Source of the DNA: Motiliproteus sp965230735
Lineage (GTDB): Bacteria > Pseudomonadota > Gammaproteobacteria > Pseudomonadales > Balneatricaceae
DNA: 64,000 nt
Direction of reading: 5' to 3'
Assembly (NCBI RefSeq): GCF_965230735.1
Contig: NZ_OZ246016.1
Coordinates: 1,364,001 to 1,428,000, forward strand
The stretch's first letter is position 1; the number at the start of each line of letters is the position of its first letter. Below the pieces are notes generated by a model. That model ran no database searches. It worked only from the letters and a program-made list of their open reading frames with translations, and was not told where the DNA came from. This document shows positions 17,576-26,690 of the stretch, piece after piece. The position numbers and the translations under genes are program-made.

Positions 17576-18501
17576 ACAGCGACCTCAAACTTGGGAGTGG
17601 ACAGGGGTTCAGAGGGAAGTGACGAGCAGCGATTCTCCAGCGCCAGCTGGACGAACTCGCGGATACCGGGAACGTCGGTACGGGGCTTGAGCCAGACCAG
17701 GTGTTCGACCACCGGCTCGGTCGCCTCCATCACCGGAATCTTGCGGTAACGGGGGTCGGAACGGATATCGTTGGACAGTGCGAAGCCGATACCCAGGCCG
17801 TAGACGACCGCCTCGCACATGTCGTAGCGGGCATCCATCCAGACCCGTGCGTTGGGCTGTAACCGGGCTTGCGCAAACGCCCGATCGACCAGCCCCTGGG
17901 TACAGCAATCCTTCTTACGGAACACCAGCGGGTGTTCGATCAGCTGATGCACGCTCAGTTCGGATTCCAGCGCCAGCGGGTGATTGATCGGTACCACCGC
18001 GTGGAGGCGGTGGGTATCGAAGTCAATCTTGGAGACACCGGGTTCCGCTTCGGGCATCGGGAACAGGCCGATATCCGCCTCGCGGTTCAATACCAGCGAA
18101 CGGCACTCATCTGTGGTGCTGGAGTTGATCGTCAGGGTCGCCTCCGGATAGCGCTGATTAAACTCGGCTACCAGTGGCATAAACAGCAGTGGCGACGCGG
18201 TGACGACTTTGAGCTGATAGCGCCCTTCGTCGGGTTGCGGCTGCGACAGGGTCGAGATCGCCTCTTCCAGGTCGGCATACTGGCTGGTGATTCGATGCAG
18301 CTTATGGCCGAACGCCGTGGGGCGGACTCCGCGGCTGAATCGTTCCAGCAGCGGCCGCTCGAAGCGCGATTCCAGCTTGCGGATCTGGGCGGTGATCGCC
18401 GGCTGACTGACCCCTAGTTCATCGGCGGCACTGGAAAAGCTGCCGCGCTTGAGGGTCGCATTGAAGGCGCGGATTTCGGCCAGGGACAGGTCCATAGTCA
18501 T
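17572..18501 (-). CDS. LysR-family regulator, probably of aminoethylphosphonate use
   Basis: 309 residues: N-terminal winged HTH (LAEIRAFNATLKRGSFSSAADELGVSQPAITAQIRKLE split over residues 6-43) and a substrate domain with LKVVTASPLLFMPLVAEF near 95. Its N-terminus begins MTMDLSLAEIRAF. The TIGR03339-type LysR group occurs beside phosphonate genes and this position is consistent, but membership is not proven. Cotranscribed with the ABC genes (3 bases after the ATPase), not divergent, which is less usual for LysR. A CC pair (KKDCCTQGL) in the effector domain is notable. Confidence 0.8.
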   Translation of the reverse strand: MTMDLSLAEIRAFNATLKRGSFSSAADELGVSQPAITAQIRKLESRFERPLLERFSRGVRPTAFGHKLHRITSQYADLEEAISTLSQPQPDEGRYQLKVVTASPLLFMPLVAEFNQRYPEATLTINSSTTDECRSLVLNREADIGLFPMPEAEPGVSKIDFDTHRLHAVVPINHPLALESELSVHQLIEHPLVFRKKDCCTQGLVDRAFAQARLQPNARVWMDARYDMCEAVVYGLGIGFALSNDIRSDPRYRKIPVMEATEPVVEHLVWLKPRTDVPGIREFVQLALENRCSSLPSEPLSTPKFEVAV

Positions 18502-18504
18502 ACC

Positions 18505-20256
18505 TTAACGGGTCGCCATTTCCACCGCGGGGGTGAACCGGTTGATCGGTGGTGCCGGGATGCGATCGATCGGCGTTGGAATAAGCGGTGCCTTCTCGAT
18601 AGCGGGTGGGGACAGGAGCGGAATCGAGGCGATCAGCTTCTGGGTATAGGGCTGCTGCGGTTGCAGGAAAATCTGGCGTACCGTGCCCTGTTCCACCAGC
18701 TCACCATGCTTCATCACACAGACCCAGTCGCACAGGTTGGCGATCACGCTGAGGTCGTGAGAGATAAACAGAATGGTCAAACCCAGTTCGTCCCGCAGCT
18801 CTTTCAGCAGTTTAAGAATCTCTGCCTGGATCGAGACATCCAGTGCGGCAACCGACTCATCCGCGACAATGAACTTCGGTTTGCAGACCAGTGCGCGGGC
18901 GATGCTGATCCGCTGACGCTGGCCTCCGGAGAAGGCATGGGGAAAGCGACGCAGGTGTTCAACCTCGATATGGCAACGTTTGGCCACCTCGATCACCCGG
19001 GCATCGGTCTCTTCACGGGTCTTGGTGATCTTCATCGCTTCCAAGGGTTCGGCGATGATATCGCGCACCGTCATCCGCGGATTCAGCGAGCCGTAGGGGT
19101 CCTGGAACACCAGCTGAGCGGTCTTTGCCAGCCGCTTGCGTTTGATCGCCTTGCCTGCGCCGAACTTTACTTTCTTCTTGGTGTGGTGGTAATGCACCCG
19201 GCCGGTGCTGATCGGTGCCGCACCCAGCATCGCCTTACCCAGCGATGTCTTGCCGGAGCCGCTTTCGCCCACCAGACCGATAATCTGCCCCTCGGGCAGA
19301 TCCAGGCTGATATTCTTCACCGCGGTGAAATACTCGGTCTTGCGACCCTTACCCGCCAGCGGGTAGGTGATCGACAGATCTTTGATGGACAGCAACGGGG
19401 CGGGGGTTTTCTTCGGGGCTTCCGGTAGGTCATCCAGATGGGGTAGGGCATCCAGCAAACGCCTGGTGTAGCTGTGCTCGGGTTGGAACAGTACCCGATC
19501 GGCCGAGCCGGCTTCGACCACCTGACCCTTTTTCATTACCGTCACGTTATCGGCAATCTTCGACACCACCCCCAGATCGTGGGTGATAAAGATCATCGCC
19601 ATGCCCATCTGCTCGCGCAGTTCCAGCATCAGATCCAGCACCTGGGCCTGAATGGTCACATCCAGGGCGGTGGTCGGCTCATCGGCGATCAGTAGTTTCG
19701 GCTTAGTCGACAACGCCATCGCGATCATCGCCCGCTGACGCATCCCGCCGGACAGCTCGAACACATACTGGTCGAAGCGTTGCTCCGGATTAACGATGCC
19801 GACCCGCTCGAACAGCTCGATCCCGGCGCGGCGGGCCTGATCTTTGGAGTAGCCCAGGTGGATCTGCATGGTCTGGATCATCTGGTCGCTGATCCGGATC
19901 GCCGGAGCAAAACTGGCCATCGGCTCCTGGAAGATCATCGAGACCTGGTCACCGCGCACGGTGCGCAGATCACGGCCGCGCAGCTTGAGAATATTGATAT
20001 CCTGATCCCGGTGCCGCAGGCTGATCTGGCTGGGGTGCTGAATCACCGCATTACCCGGCGTCAGACGCATAATGCTCTTGGCGGTAACCGACTTGCCGGA
20101 ACCACTCTCACCCACCAGTCCCATCACCTCACCGGGACGCACCGACAGGCTGACATTATCCACCGCCCGCACCAGCCCTTCGTCGGTGTTGAAATCGATG
20201 GTCAGATCGCGGATCTCCAGCAGCTTAGAGTCCAGTCCATTTGCCATATGCATCAT
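18505..20256 (-). CDS. Fused double ATP-binding protein of an Opp/Dpp-type ABC importer
   Basis: 583 residues combining the DppD- and DppF-like ATPases in one chain. First half: Walker A GESGSGKS near 52, signature LSGGMRQR, Walker B LLIADEPTTALD. Second half: GESGSGKT near 330, FSGGQRQR, FIVADESVAALD (E to S in the usual DEP). A proline-rich tail follows. Overlaps the upstream permease by four bases. Powers uptake for the adjacent permeases and binding protein. Confidence 0.93.
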   Translation of the reverse strand: MMHMANGLDSKLLEIRDLTIDFNTDEGLVRAVDNVSLSVRPGEVMGLVGESGSGKSVTAKSIMRLTPGNAVIQHPSQISLRHRDQDINILKLRGRDLRTVRGDQVSMIFQEPMASFAPAIRISDQMIQTMQIHLGYSKDQARRAGIELFERVGIVNPEQRFDQYVFELSGGMRQRAMIAMALSTKPKLLIADEPTTALDVTIQAQVLDLMLELREQMGMAMIFITHDLGVVSKIADNVTVMKKGQVVEAGSADRVLFQPEHSYTRRLLDALPHLDDLPEAPKKTPAPLLSIKDLSITYPLAGKGRKTEYFTAVKNISLDLPEGQIIGLVGESGSGKTSLGKAMLGAAPISTGRVHYHHTKKKVKFGAGKAIKRKRLAKTAQLVFQDPYGSLNPRMTVRDIIAEPLEAMKITKTREETDARVIEVAKRCHIEVEHLRRFPHAFSGGQRQRISIARALVCKPKFIVADESVAALDVSIQAEILKLLKELRDELGLTILFISHDLSVIANLCDWVCVMKHGELVEQGTVRQIFLQPQQPYTQKLIASIPLLSPPAIEKAPLIPTPIDRIPAPPINRFTPAVEMATR

Positions 20257-21503
20257 TTCTTCTCCGAGTAAGGATCAGCCGCATCACGCAGGGCATCTCC
20301 GACAAACACAAACGCCATAATCAGGAACACAAACACCGCCACCGGGAAGAACTGCCACAGCATGTTCTGCTGGATGTCCGGGTCCTGTGCTTTTTGCAGC
20401 AGCACGCCGAGGCTGTTGACCGGTTCGGTCAGGCCCAGCCCCAGGAAGCTCAACGAGGTTTCCGCCAGAATCACGTAGGGGAAGTTGATCAGCGTATCGA
20501 CGATGATGTAGCTGCCGAAGCTCGGCACCAGATGACGCCAGATAACTCGCCAGGTACTGGATCCGCAGAGTTGCGCGGCCAGCACATAGTCCTGATTACG
20601 TTCGGTCAGGATATGGGTTCGCAACCGACGTCCCAGGGTGGCAAAGTCCAGTGCGCCGATCACCACCGCGATGGCGAAGTAGCGCTGAATCGGGGTCAGA
20701 TCCATCTCCGCCAGCGCCACCGCGCAGGCCAGATAGATCGGAATTGCGGGGATGACCCGAATCGCTTCGGTGATGCTCATCAGCACGGCATCGACCTTGC
20801 CGCCGAAGTAACCGCTGACGCCGCCCACCAGCAGTGAGGAGAACAGTTTCACGATCAGCGCGACGATGGCGATACTCACCGTTACCCAGATGGCGTGCAG
20901 CGTGCGGCTGAACACATCCTTACCGTCTTCATCGGTACCCATGATATGGATCTGGCCCTGTTCAACACCGAACAGGTGGCGGTCCCAGCGGATATCCAGA
21001 TCCAGGCCGGCGACGCTCAGATCGATCAGGCTGTATTCCCAGCCTTTGACAAAGAACTGAATATAGCGGCGCTGCTCTTTGTTGATGATGTACTTGTTTT
21101 GATTAGAGGCGCTCAGGGCGCCGCTTGAGGTCAGCGCATCCAATGCATCCAGCCCGCCGCCGGCCAGCGCCTTCAAATCGATACGCGCCTTTTCCTTGCT
21201 GTAGGTGTAGGTAAACGGGTGCAGTGAGAAACCGTTGTCGTCCCAGAAGTAAAACGCCTGGGGCGCCCCGCGACGGTAGTCGGGGTCGGCACCGGCGATG
21301 GTTGGGTCGACGGGGGAGAAGAACGGGGCAAAAAAGCCCATCATCACCAATGCCCCGAGAATCCAGGCTGCCACCACACCGGAAGTCTTGCTCTTGAAAC
21401 GAGCCTTGATCAGCGCCAGCTGACCGGCGGTATAGTAGGACTCATCATTCTGTGACTTCGATTGACGCCCGAAGCCGAAGCGCGCTAACAATGCGTTCAT
21501 CAT
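20253..21503 (-). CDS. ABC permease, DppC/OppC type with long periplasmic insertion
   Basis: 416 residues. One helix near 43-62, then about 130 residues of periplasmic insertion (GADPDYRRGAPQAFYFWDDNG onward) before HIMGTDEDGKDVFSRT and five more helices. The cytoplasmic EAA-type loop reads AQLCGSSTWRVIWRHLVPS. OppC proteins are about 300 residues, so the insertion is a special feature, as in YejE-like permeases. Overlaps both neighbours by four bases. Confidence 0.9.
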   Translation of the reverse strand: MMNALLARFGFGRQSKSQNDESYYTAGQLALIKARFKSKTSGVVAAWILGALVMMGFFAPFFSPVDPTIAGADPDYRRGAPQAFYFWDDNGFSLHPFTYTYSKEKARIDLKALAGGGLDALDALTSSGALSASNQNKYIINKEQRRYIQFFVKGWEYSLIDLSVAGLDLDIRWDRHLFGVEQGQIHIMGTDEDGKDVFSRTLHAIWVTVSIAIVALIVKLFSSLLVGGVSGYFGGKVDAVLMSITEAIRVIPAIPIYLACAVALAEMDLTPIQRYFAIAVVIGALDFATLGRRLRTHILTERNQDYVLAAQLCGSSTWRVIWRHLVPSFGSYIIVDTLINFPYVILAETSLSFLGLGLTEPVNSLGVLLQKAQDPDIQQNMLWQFFPVAVFVFLIMAFVFVGDALRDAADPYSEKK

Positions 21504-22693
21504 CCGTTCCCCAGAACACTTTTACGGACTCGCGGATCAATCGCGGCCAGGATCACATCGGTAAAGAAGTTCATCGAAATCACCACCAGGGCCACCAGGA
21601 ATAGGATCGCGGCAGCAAGCTCCTGATCGTTGGTCATCGACAACGCCTCAATCAGTAAGGCGGCGGCATCGGTCAGACCGATCACCACGGCAACGATGGG
21701 CAGGTCATTGAACACCCGGGTGTAGTCAAAGCCGATGGAGTTGACCAACGGGCTGATGGAATGGCGCACCGGGTAACCGGCCCACAGTGACACCCCGTCC
21801 ACGCCCCGGGCACGGGCTGCGTCGACATACAGCTTGTTGGACTCATCGACGATCAGCGCGCGGACCGTCTGCAGTTGCAGGGCAGTGGCGGACCAGCCGA
21901 TGACGAAGATCGGTAACCAGATATGGCCGATAAAGTCATCCAGCTTGCCCCAGGAAAAGCCGTTGTCGCCGAACCAAGGCACGTTTCGCCACTCATCCGA
22001 ATACAGCCCCGTCGGCATCGGTTCGCCGGCGAAGACGTAGAGCAGAATGATGCTCAAGGCCAATAGGAAGTTCGGCAGTGCCAGTCCCAGGTAGCTGATC
22101 ATTCGCAACAGCAGATCGAGCACTTTCTGAATGCTCATGCCGACACTGTTGATCAGACGCTCCGCCCGGGTGTGCTGCGGGTTTTTGTCGGTCCAGGTCT
22201 TGTTGATCGTGAACGCTGACAGAATGCCGAACGGCACGGCGATCAGGTAGGAGAACAGCAGCGCTGCCATACAGAACATAAAGCTCATCCAGAAGCGCTC
22301 ACCCAGCGCCAGGTTGACCGACTGACGCTTGGAGCAGCTGAAGCCCATATCGCCGCGCAGGGTCAGATCGGTAACCCAGTTCACCCAGCGTACCGACAGG
22401 GGTTGATCCAGCCCCATTCGGGCCCGCTCGGCATCGATGTCCGCCTGGGTGATGGTCTCGCCTTGGGTGTTCTTGTAGGCGATATATTTTTCAGCACAGT
22501 CACCCGGCAGGACTTCCATCAGGCCGAAGACGATGCCGCTGACCAGTAACAGCGTCAGCAACGCCAGACTGAAACGGTTGAAGACATAGTTGAAGTACTG
22601 GCTGTCTCGCCCCAGCCAGAACAACATCCCGCCGACTGAGAGCAGAACCCACAGCAGCCAGGTGCTCGCAAAAAATTCAGTAACCACATTCAA
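21500..22693 (-). CDS. ABC permease, DppB/OppB type
   Basis: 397 residues with an extra N-terminal helix (about 8-26) before the usual RFSLALLTLLLVSGIVF segment, the GLDQPLSVRWVNW loop, and the EAA loop VDAARARGVDG. Longer than the usual 310-340. First gene after the hairpin that follows the binding-protein gene. Confidence 0.9.
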   Translation of the reverse strand: MNVVTEFFASTWLLWVLLSVGGMLFWLGRDSQYFNYVFNRFSLALLTLLLVSGIVFGLMEVLPGDCAEKYIAYKNTQGETITQADIDAERARMGLDQPLSVRWVNWVTDLTLRGDMGFSCSKRQSVNLALGERFWMSFMFCMAALLFSYLIAVPFGILSAFTINKTWTDKNPQHTRAERLINSVGMSIQKVLDLLLRMISYLGLALPNFLLALSIILLYVFAGEPMPTGLYSDEWRNVPWFGDNGFSWGKLDDFIGHIWLPIFVIGWSATALQLQTVRALIVDESNKLYVDAARARGVDGVSLWAGYPVRHSISPLVNSIGFDYTRVFNDLPIVAVVIGLTDAAALLIEALSMTNDQELAAAILFLVALVVISMNFFTDVILAAIDPRVRKSVLGNG

Positions 22694-22819
22694 CTCCGAG
22701 GGCTAAATTTGTAAGGAACCTACGAACAAGTCCTTTAACCCATCTCCACTCGGCGCTTAGCTCAAGTAACAATGGATTAACGGACTTTCAGAAAAACTCG
22801 GCACAGGGATCGAGCGTAG

Positions 22820-22849
22820 AAAAGGGAGGAGCAACCGCTCCTCCCTTTT
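22820..22849. terminator. Hairpin between binding protein and permease genes
   Basis: Perfect 13-base inverted repeat AAAAGGGAGGAGC / GCTCCTCCCTTTT with an AACC loop, ending in a T run on both strands, 17 bases after the binding-protein stop. Likely partial terminator or 3' stabiliser giving more binding protein than membrane subunits. Confidence 0.85.
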
Positions 22850-22865
22850 CGAGCTGATGCCATGA

Positions 22866-24938
22866 TCAGTTCTTGGCAATACCTTCCTTGCCGATAAACC
22901 ACTGAGTCGGCATGTACGGATACATGCGGTAGAACTCGTAAGAGGAGGTTTTCGGCAGTTCGAAGTTACCCAGCTGGTTGCTGTAGTAGACCGGAGATAC
23001 CGCTTTAACCGTGCCGATGATGAACAGGTCATCAACAACCCGCTTGGCGATCTCCAGGCCGAGCTTGTTGGACGCTTCAGAACCGGCTTTCAGGGTCACG
23101 AAGCGGTCGGTCAGCTTCTTCATCTCGTAAACGGTCTGCGGCGGCTTAACGCCTTCCTTGCCTTCAGAGTCCAGGTACTGAGCCCACTGCAGGCCGGTAC
23201 GCAGGTCGAAGAAGCTGCCGTAAGGCGGGACCAGGGTTTCGATGTTGGATGCGATCGTGGCCAGCGGGCGACCGGAACTCCAGTTCACCACGCTGTAATC
23301 GTTGGCTGACTGGGTGTTGCGGTACTCGTCGGAGGTCACCTCTTTGATGACGGTCTTGACGCCGGCGTCGGTCCAGCCTTTGGCGACAATTTCAGCCACT
23401 TCGGTGGAGACACCCTGGGTGGTGAAGTTGATGGTCAGCTCGAACTTCTTGCCGGAAGGCAGATCGCGCAGGCCGTCACCGTTCTTATCCACCACACCGG
23501 CTTTGTCCAGCAGTTTGGCGGCCAGTTTCGGATCGTACTGGGTGTAGGCGGTCTTCAGCTCTTCGGTGATGAACGGGGTGGTGTCGGCATCAAACGCGGT
23601 GTACTGAGTCGGCTTGCCCAGTCCGAAGAACGCAATCTCGTTGATCTGATCACGGTTGATCGCTACCGACATCGCACGACGGAAGTTAACGTCGTTGAAT
23701 ACCGCACGCTTTTCCTGGTCCTTATCGGTCAGGTTAAAGGCGAAGCTCATCATTGAGATCGTCGGACGCAGGGCAACTTCGTACTGGCCCTGGTCTTTGT
23801 TTTCCAGCAGAACCGGCGCCTGAGGCAGGTTAACCGCCTGGGCCTTATAGGTCACTTCACCGGCAATCATCTTGGCGGTCTGAATGTCCTCATCACCGAT
23901 ATAAACTTCTTTGATCTCGCTGATGTAAGGCAGCTGGTTACCGGCGGTATCAACCTGGAAGAAGTAGGGGTTGGCGACCAGGCGACGGCCCTCCAGGGAC
24001 TCTTCAACCACCAGGTGAGATTCCAGCGTCGGCGCGATGGCGGTGAAGCCCGCTTTCACCAGACGCTCAGATGCCGTGGCATCCTTCAGCAGCGGCGTCG
24101 GGATGTCTTTCCAGTCGGATTGACCGTAGTAGAAGTTAACCACGTCGTAACCGCTTTCGAAGCCCAGCGACTTGGCCAACTTGTCAGCGTCTTGGTTGAA
24201 TTCCGGGTGGAACTTGGACAGCAGGTGCTTGGGCTGGAACGGCTGGGCGTAATCCTGCGCGAAGTTATCCAGGAAGCCCGGTGCCGGCTCGTTCATGCTG
24301 AACTGAACGGTGGTCGCATCCAGGGCTTCAACCTTGACGCCTTTGCCGGCGGACAGGAAGCGCTCTTTCGGCTTCTCGATAACGTTCTTATCCATCACCA
24401 GGTTGTTGTACCAAAACGCCACATCTTCGGCGGTAAAGTCTTGCCCGTCAGACCATTTATGGCCCTTACGCAGCATCACTTTCAGTACCGTGAAATCATC
24501 GTTCCACTCCCAGGACTTCGCCACGTTGGGTACCACGGTGGACAGATCGTCGCTGAAGCGAACCAGGTTCACGTGGCGCACGGCCAGCAGGTCCGAGGTG
24601 CCTGATTCCGTCGCTTTGGAGATACCGCTGAGGACGCCGCCGTAAACCCCGATGGTCTTATAGGGTGCAATAACCAGAGGCTCCTGCGGCAGACGCTTGG
24701 CCAGCGGCATCAGTTCCGGGTTACCCGCGATACGACCATTGAGCGCTTCGATGGCCGGATTCTGGGAGAAATCCAGCGCGCAGTTGTACTGCTTTTCGAA
24801 TTCGCTCTTTTCGAACAGGTGCGGATAGGCGCCACCGGCGTCCGGACCGGCAACAACGGGGCAGGCTGCCAGTGCGGTCTGCGCGGATAACGCAGAGGCC
24901 AGAACGGCTGCGGCGCTAAGGATCAGTTTGTTCGACAT
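22866..24938 (-). CDS. Family 5 extracellular solute-binding protein, long form
   Basis: 690 residues, against about 540 for DppA/OppA. Signal peptide MSNKLILSAAAVLASALSA.. with probable cleavage after ALA near residue 24. Core motifs: PNVAKSWEWNDDFTVLKVML, RKGHKWSDGQDFTAEDVAFW, and VNFRRAMSVAINRDQI. Start lies two bases after the HAD gene stop, so it is in the phosphatase operon. The partner of the adjacent permeases. Ligand not assigned; neighbouring phosphatases and phnWX suggest an organic phosphorus compound rather than a plain peptide. Confidence 0.88.
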   Translation of the reverse strand: MSNKLILSAAAVLASALSAQTALAACPVVAGPDAGGAYPHLFEKSEFEKQYNCALDFSQNPAIEALNGRIAGNPELMPLAKRLPQEPLVIAPYKTIGVYGGVLSGISKATESGTSDLLAVRHVNLVRFSDDLSTVVPNVAKSWEWNDDFTVLKVMLRKGHKWSDGQDFTAEDVAFWYNNLVMDKNVIEKPKERFLSAGKGVKVEALDATTVQFSMNEPAPGFLDNFAQDYAQPFQPKHLLSKFHPEFNQDADKLAKSLGFESGYDVVNFYYGQSDWKDIPTPLLKDATASERLVKAGFTAIAPTLESHLVVEESLEGRRLVANPYFFQVDTAGNQLPYISEIKEVYIGDEDIQTAKMIAGEVTYKAQAVNLPQAPVLLENKDQGQYEVALRPTISMMSFAFNLTDKDQEKRAVFNDVNFRRAMSVAINRDQINEIAFFGLGKPTQYTAFDADTTPFITEELKTAYTQYDPKLAAKLLDKAGVVDKNGDGLRDLPSGKKFELTINFTTQGVSTEVAEIVAKGWTDAGVKTVIKEVTSDEYRNTQSANDYSVVNWSSGRPLATIASNIETLVPPYGSFFDLRTGLQWAQYLDSEGKEGVKPPQTVYEMKKLTDRFVTLKAGSEASNKLGLEIAKRVVDDLFIIGTVKAVSPVYYSNQLGNFELPKTSSYEFYRMYPYMPTQWFIGKEGIAKN

Positions 24939-24940
24939 CT

Positions 24941-25660
24941 TCAGGTTCCTGTGTAGGTGGAAAGTTGGGGTACAACGGCTGAGGCTTGCTTGGGTTGTTG
25001 CAATTGGGTCCAGTCGAGCACCGCCCAGCCGCGCTGGCAGGCCAGTTCGGCCAGCAGGGGGTCGGGATTGGTGGCGACCGGATGATCGACCAGCTCCATC
25101 AGGGGCCGGTCATTGATGGAATCGCTGTAGAAGGTGGCGCCGGCCAGGGACTCTCCCTGTTGGCTGATCCATTGCTGCAGACGCTGCACCTTGCCTTCTC
25201 GGTAACTGGGAATGCCGCGGATGCGACCGTCGTAGCGCTGCTGGTCGGTCTGCTCCAGGTCGATCGCCAGCACATCATCGACGCCCAGATCCTGGGCCAC
25301 GGCGCGGACGATAAATTCGGCCGAGGCGGAGATAATCAGGATCCGGTCACCGGCGCGACGGTGCTCCATCAGGGTGCTTAGCGCCTGGGGGTAGATCCGT
25401 GGACGGATCCAGCGTTCGACGAAGGCCGGCATCAGCGCGTCGACCTGGGTGACGCTGAGACCGGCCAGCGGTGCCAGCAGGAACTCGATATAGTCCGCCA
25501 TCGACAGCCGCTGGTGATGGTAGTCGTCCATCAGTTCGCGCTCGCGTTGGATGAAATCGTTACCTTCGACCAAACCGGTTCGTTGCAGGTATTCGCAGAA
25601 ACGCGACGAGCAATCGCCGCTGACCAGGGTTTCGTCCAGATCAAAGATGGCCAGCGGCAT
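24941..25660 (-). CDS. HAD superfamily (subclass IB) phosphatase
   Basis: 239 residues from the ATG at 25660, which has AGGTG six bases upstream; a GTG six codons earlier is less likely. All four HAD motifs are present: FDLDETL near residue 5, the Ser of IISAS near 110, K in YREGKVQRL near 165, and YSDSINDRPLM near 190. The cap between motif I and II resembles SerB-like phosphoserine or phosphoethanolamine/phosphocholine phosphatases. Overlaps the phosphatase-superfamily gene upstream by 20 bases and abuts the binding protein gene. Confidence 0.85.
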   Translation of the reverse strand: MPLAIFDLDETLVSGDCSSRFCEYLQRTGLVEGNDFIQRERELMDDYHHQRLSMADYIEFLLAPLAGLSVTQVDALMPAFVERWIRPRIYPQALSTLMEHRRAGDRILIISASAEFIVRAVAQDLGVDDVLAIDLEQTDQQRYDGRIRGIPSYREGKVQRLQQWISQQGESLAGATFYSDSINDRPLMELVDHPVATNPDPLLAELACQRGWAVLDWTQLQQPKQASAVVPQLSTYTGT

Positions 25661-26483
25661 AACGCACCTCGAATTCACGTAACATGCCTTCGGTGACCGG
25701 CTTGCCGTGCTGCTCTAGTCCCAGCAGCTCACAGACCAGGCCGCAGAGTTCGATCTGACGGGGCGCACAGCCGGCGTCATGGCTGAAGCCCTCGCCCAGG
25801 ACAAACAGCGGCACTTCGCGCTCTTCCGGCAAGATGCCGCCGTGGCTGCGGTCGTCGTTCATGCCATGGTCGGCGGTGATCAGTACCTGGTAACCGGCTT
25901 CGATCCAGCCCGGCAGGTGGTGTGACAGAGCGGCGTCGGCGTGACGGGCGCTGTTGCGATAGCGGGCACTGTCCAGCCCATCGCGGTGGCCGGCGTCATC
26001 GATATTCATCGGATGAACCAGCAGGAAATCCGGATCGTAGCGACGGCGCAGCCACTCGGCGTCCAGGAACAGGTGATCGTCCGGATAGTGATCCTGGTGA
26101 TAGAAACAGCCGTGTTGAATATTGAGGCTGGTGTCGTCGGTGAACCGATCCCGAACCGCATCGTAAGGCGTTCGGTTATAGAGTTCGCTGACCCAGTGGT
26201 AGGCCGCGGCGGCGGTGGTCAGTCCGGCCTGGCGGGCCAGGCTGAAGACGCTGCTCTGGTTGCTGTTGCGGGTGATCTGGTTATGAACGATGCCGTTCTG
26301 AATCGGGGTTGTACCGGTCAGGATGGTCTCGTACAGGGGCCGTGACATCGACGGCAGTTCGCATTCGAGCTTGTAGAGGGTGGCGCTTCCCTGAGCCTTG
26401 AGGGCCTGCAGAAAGCCCATGCACTGTTCGGCGGTTTGGTAACCGAGACCGTCCAGCACCACCAGAATCACTTTATCGGACAT
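25641..26483 (-). CDS. Alkaline-phosphatase-superfamily hydrolase (phosphodiesterase/phosphonohydrolase-like)
   Basis: 280 residues. The fold signature is visible: D11 (VVLDGLG), nucleophile candidate S47 in PSMSRPLYETILTG where nucleotide pyrophosphatases have Thr, NIDDAGH near 160 and TADHGMND near 205 as metal ligands. No signal peptide, so cytoplasmic. The family includes nucleotide pyrophosphatases, phosphoglycerate mutases and phosphonoacetate hydrolase PhnA; exact substrate unknown. First gene of the operon with the HAD enzyme and ABC importer, which suggests that it acts on an imported phosphoester or phosphonate. Confidence 0.8.
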   Translation of the reverse strand: MSDKVILVVLDGLGYQTAEQCMGFLQALKAQGSATLYKLECELPSMSRPLYETILTGTTPIQNGIVHNQITRNSNQSSVFSLARQAGLTTAAAAYHWVSELYNRTPYDAVRDRFTDDTSLNIQHGCFYHQDHYPDDHLFLDAEWLRRRYDPDFLLVHPMNIDDAGHRDGLDSARYRNSARHADAALSHHLPGWIEAGYQVLITADHGMNDDRSHGGILPEEREVPLFVLGEGFSHDAGCAPRQIELCGLVCELLGLEQHGKPVTEGMLREFEVRYAAGHL

Positions 26484-26690
26484 GACAACCTACTGTTTCC
26501 AGGCTGCCCGATCCGATCAGTGCCGGGCACGCCTTGACTTGATAGCTGCCAAGGTTAGGGAAGCACTGTGAAACAATTGGTACCGATCAAAGATATTTTG
26601 ATGACAGTCGCGGGATTAAGGTTTGCCCTATAAGCCGGGGTTATGGCTTGTCATTGAAGTGTTGTTTTTGAGCCTTGGCGGGGCTGGGGC

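Noticed and set aside
26568..26607. PHO box before the phosphatase/ABC operon
   Set aside because: Only one good half-site (CTGTCAT on the minus strand, 26601-26607); the partners at 11-base steps match poorly and the -10 candidate is weak.
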